Shown piece by piece: positions 6,427 to 8,055 of a DNA stretch of 8,055 bases. This stretch comes from Chlorobium sp. (lineage in GTDB: Bacteria > Bacteroidota > Chlorobiia > Chlorobiales > Chlorobiaceae). The notes beneath the pieces are model-generated. The model was not told the DNA's origin. It made no database searches and saw only the letters and a program-made list of their open reading frames with translations. Position 1 is the first letter of the stretch, and each line of letters starts with the position of its first letter. A program made the translations under genes and the position numbers. The DNA is taken from the NCBI GenBank assembly GCA_028277485.1, contig JANQGE010000077.1, forward strand, positions 1-8,055. The letters are read 5' to 3'.

Positions 6427-7800
6427 ATGCCAGGAGAATTTAGGATAAGGTGGGGGAACCATGAGTACGACCAAATGACCGAGTTTACTGGCGAGAAATA
6501 TGTCCTCGCTGATGACGGTTTGAAAACTAAAGTTGCAAAAATAGAAGATATTGTCAATGCCGCTCAGAATCCCGAGTTGCTTTATATCGGCATTGCGATA
6601 AACACCGAGACAGGCGAAATTACCCGCCGCGGCAACTGGGCTACACAACCAGCAGGTAGCTGGATCGGTGACGGGGCGAGCCCGCTTTTGAACGAGATGC
6701 AGAATGTTGTGTTGCAGGATAACGGTTCCATTTACAAATGGATCAGCAAAATCAATGTGAATTACCACGCCGATGGTACGCCTTGCGATTTGTCTGGCAC
6801 CAACGGTCAGATCATGACGCATTACAAGCGCGGCTATGTTCGCTACGGCGCAGAAGATGCAAATGTTTTTACTATTGACGTTTCTCATCTCGCTTTACCC
6901 GGCTTTGAATTATTTCCAGCCTTTCTGAACGAGAACCCTTTCTACCTTCCGCGCTACGAAGCAAGCCGGGTGCCCGGTACATCCGTGCTGTCGTCAATAT
7001 GCATTGATCCGCGTGACGGGGTTAGTCCTGTCTGGCCAGCAACGCAGAGAAGTTCTGACGAATGGGGTATTCCTTCAGGGGCGTCGCCTCAATATTTTCT
7101 GACGCTTGCAAACAATCGGGGTGCGGGCTGGAAAACGGCAAAGTTCACCTGGTACGCATGGCACGAGCTATTGATGAGCATAGGATATGCTTCCCTGAAC
7201 GCTCAGGCTCGAACCGGTACCGGTCGTACAGCTTTGAGCGGATGCAGTTGGGTCAGGGATCAGGATAACGGGAACCTCGGCTATATCGGCAGATGCGGCC
7301 TCGGTAACGATATGCCCCAATTCGGTAGCGTCAGTAATGGAGGCACGGCCGGAGTGCTTACCGATGTGGTTGTAGAAGGGCGGCGGGAAAACACGTTTGG
7401 GAACGTGTGGAAAGGGCTTGTCGATTTTCTTGTAGATGCATCGGGAGACAGAAAGGTTTATATCAAACACGCGCCTCCGTATTCAACGACATCGTTCGCG
7501 GATTATGAGACGATCAAGGATGCGGACGGGGTTGATATCGTATTACCTGCCGCATCTGGCTGGAAGGGGTATCCGTTTTCAGGGCTCGGGTTTTTCTTTT
7601 CGCCGGTTAACAACGGCAACAGCTCCAATTTTTCAGGTGATTATTTCTGGATACACACAGGCGGTCTCCGCGGTGGTCTGGTGGGCGCTGTTTCGGGTGC
7701 CGGTTCGCAGGCGGGCGGTTCGGTGTTGCTTTCGTATGGCGGCCCGGCGCATGCGACTGAGTCTGTCGGTTCTCTGCTCGGCTTCCAGGTTGACGGATGA
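6427..7800 (+). CDS. C-type-lectin-fold variable protein, probable DGR target and second receptor-binding protein
   Basis: The 457-residue product is not a standard fibre. Residues about 20-110 form a possible N-terminal virion-attachment region. Residues about 125-460 carry motifs I associate with phage DGR target proteins of the CLec/FGE-sulfatase-like fold: QIMTHYKRGYVRY (128-140), LPGFELFPAF (157-166), PRYEAS (175-180), LANNRGAGW (227-235), WHELLMSIGYASLNAQ (245-260), and GRRENTFGNVWKGLVD (318-333), the last equivalent to the N-x-x-G-N-V-W-E-W motif of FGE-like lectin folds. The end, LRGGLVGAVSGAGSQAGG to LLGFQVDG (414-457), resembles a VR: an RGG start, an AG-rich middle and a GFR-like end. 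The last 140 bases are almost free of adenine. It sits after a complete fibre/assembly pair, so it is probably an extra adhesin. The start is uncertain: ATG 6427 has only a weak ribosome site (AGGT at 6409-6412), while ATG 6475 is coupled to a mini-frame behind a strong one. Family assignment is from remembered motifs, not a search. Confidence 0.8.
   Translation: MPGEFRIRWGNHEYDQMTEFTGEKYVLADDGLKTKVAKIEDIVNAAQNPELLYIGIAINTETGEITRRGNWATQPAGSWIGDGASPLLNEMQNVVLQDNGSIYKWISKINVNYHADGTPCDLSGTNGQIMTHYKRGYVRYGAEDANVFTIDVSHLALPGFELFPAFLNENPFYLPRYEASRVPGTSVLSSICIDPRDGVSPVWPATQRSSDEWGIPSGASPQYFLTLANNRGAGWKTAKFTWYAWHELLMSIGYASLNAQARTGTGRTALSGCSWVRDQDNGNLGYIGRCGLGNDMPQFGSVSNGGTAGVLTDVVVEGRRENTFGNVWKGLVDFLVDASGDRKVYIKHAPPYSTTSFADYETIKDADGVDIVLPAASGWKGYPFSGLGFFFSPVNNGNSSNFSGDYFWIHTGGLRGGLVGAVSGAGSQAGGSVLLSYGGPAHATESVGSLLGFQVDG
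6447..6456 (+). promoter_or_regulatory. Strong Shine-Dalgarno sequence ahead of ATG 6461
   Basis: AAGGTGGGGG lies seven bases (counted from AAGGTGG) before ATG 6461. It differs from the AAGGAGG consensus at one position. It lies inside the longer version of the target-gene reading frame (from 6427), which argues that the true initiation zone is 6461-6477 rather than 6427. Confidence 0.55.
6461..6478 (+). other. Five-codon mini reading frame (MSTTK) overlapping an ATG of the target gene
   Basis: ATG AGT ACG ACC AAA TGA reads MSTTK and stops. Its TGA overlaps ATG 6475, which is in frame with the variable protein (ATGA overlap). Two readings are possible. It may be a leader that couples initiation to ATG 6475. 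Or it may be the original N-terminus, put out of frame by loss of one base in the AAA run: one added A would give MSTTKMTEFTGEKYV in a single frame. The sequence alone cannot decide. Confidence 0.45.
7661..7786 (+). other. Candidate DGR variable repeat (VR), adenine-depleted
   Basis: This segment encodes residues 413-452 or so of the lectin-fold protein. I count 2 A in 7661-7750 and 5 A in 7661-7786, while sample lines earlier in the same gene have about 18-23% A. Bases 7661-7708 contain no A at all. In a DGR, every adenine of the template repeat can be changed to any base on transfer into the VR, so a heavily diversified VR loses A relative to its template. The position at the extreme 3' end of a CLec-type gene is the standard VR position. 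The less variable end (about 7761-7790) would include the initiation-of-mutagenic-homing region. Boundaries are approximate because no template repeat is visible in the window. Confidence 0.72.
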
Positions 7801-7854
7801 CAATGAGAAAAAAGGTTGATATGGGCTAACACACATAATTTGAGGATGTGAAAT

Positions 7855-8055
7855 ATGCATGCTTACAGCAACAACAACCCTGTCCCTATGGAGCTTGCAA
7901 ACGGAAAGTACCAGATACGATTTAATGTTTTGCAGCAGGCGCCGAATGAAGACGGTGAGGTCTTCTGGAAATATGAGTATGTCGAGGTAGACAGGCTTGA
8001 TAGGTCAATAATAATTGCAGCACTTATTAATGCACGCTACACTCATGATGCGCAG
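7855..8055 (+). CDS. Small protein downstream of the variable protein, partial (3' end outside window)
   Basis: An open frame from ATG 7855 runs through the right edge, giving the first 67 residues. It begins MHAYSNNNPVPMELANGKYQ, then IRFNVLQQAPNEDGEVFWKY, EYVEVDRLDR and SIIIAALINARYTHDAQ. The ribosome site GAGG at 7842-7845 is nine bases before the ATG. The first half looks beta-rich (NGKYQIRFNV, WKYEYVEV) and the second starts a helix. I have an impression of similar small proteins next to lectin-fold target genes and tail genes in gut phages, but cannot name a family. It does not look like the four-helix DGR accessory protein Avd. A chaperone or attachment factor for the variable protein is a reasonable guess, parallel to the fibre/assembly pair upstream. 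Confidence 0.6.
   Translation, partial: MHAYSNNNPVPMELANGKYQIRFNVLQQAPNEDGEVFWKYEYVEVDRLDRSIIIAALINARYTHDAQ

Noticed and set aside
6301..6888. 195-residue - strand open frame
   Set aside because: It lies antisense to the assembly-like gene and the start of the variable protein; composition and hydrophobic runs look like a shadow, and every other gene is on the + strand.
7436..7819. 127-residue + strand frame overlapping the VR
   Set aside because: Arg/Ser-rich shadow kept open by the lack of adenine in the VR; the main frame carries the lectin-fold motifs.
7804..7830. Eight-codon frame MRKKVDMG after the variable gene
   Set aside because: Too short, no convincing ribosome site, and no recognisable leader-peptide pattern.

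Overview
The window is the distal tail and host-recognition end of a contractile-tailed (P2/Mu-like) phage or prophage. All genes lie on the + strand, packed head to tail with stop/start overlaps, which suggests one late-expressed operon. The P2-type families present (U, X, D, V, W, J, I) and a gp53-like tail fibre point to a phage of a Gram-negative bacterium. Base composition is roughly balanced. The sequence does not let me name the host, and no housekeeping gene, tRNA, rRNA, integrase or CRISPR array is visible.

Layout: positions 1-581 hold the C-terminal end of the tape-measure protein. Positions 581-2351 hold the tail-tube terminator-like U, the LysM-like X and the hub protein D. Positions 2348-3054 hold the central spike V and a separate PAAR tip protein. 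Positions 3099-5149 hold the baseplate wedge proteins W (gp25-like), J and I. Together these build the tail tip and baseplate: tape measure inside the tube, U and X at tube and tail ends, D and V plus PAAR as hub and needle, and W, J and I as the wedges that carry fibres.

Positions 5152-6381 hold a conventional tail fibre (N-terminal attachment region, two short repeats, gp53-like tip) followed by a small tail-fibre-assembly-like protein. Positions 6427-7800 hold a second, unrelated receptor-binding candidate: a 457-residue protein with hallmarks of a C-type-lectin-fold (CLec/FGE-like) variable protein. Its 3' end is strikingly poor in adenine: 2 A in the 90 bases 7661-7750, and none in the 48 bases 7661-7708. 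This is the mark expected of the variable repeat (VR) of a diversity-generating retroelement (DGR), in which adenines of a template repeat are randomised by an error-prone reverse transcriptase and written into the target gene. The template repeat and reverse transcriptase are not in the window and are predicted beyond its right edge. A small gene starting at 7855 runs off the end.

The most interesting part is therefore 6382-8055: a second, probably hypervariable, adhesin module appended to a standard tail operon, with an odd translation start in which a strong Shine-Dalgarno sequence serves a five-codon reading frame overlapping an in-frame ATG of the target gene.
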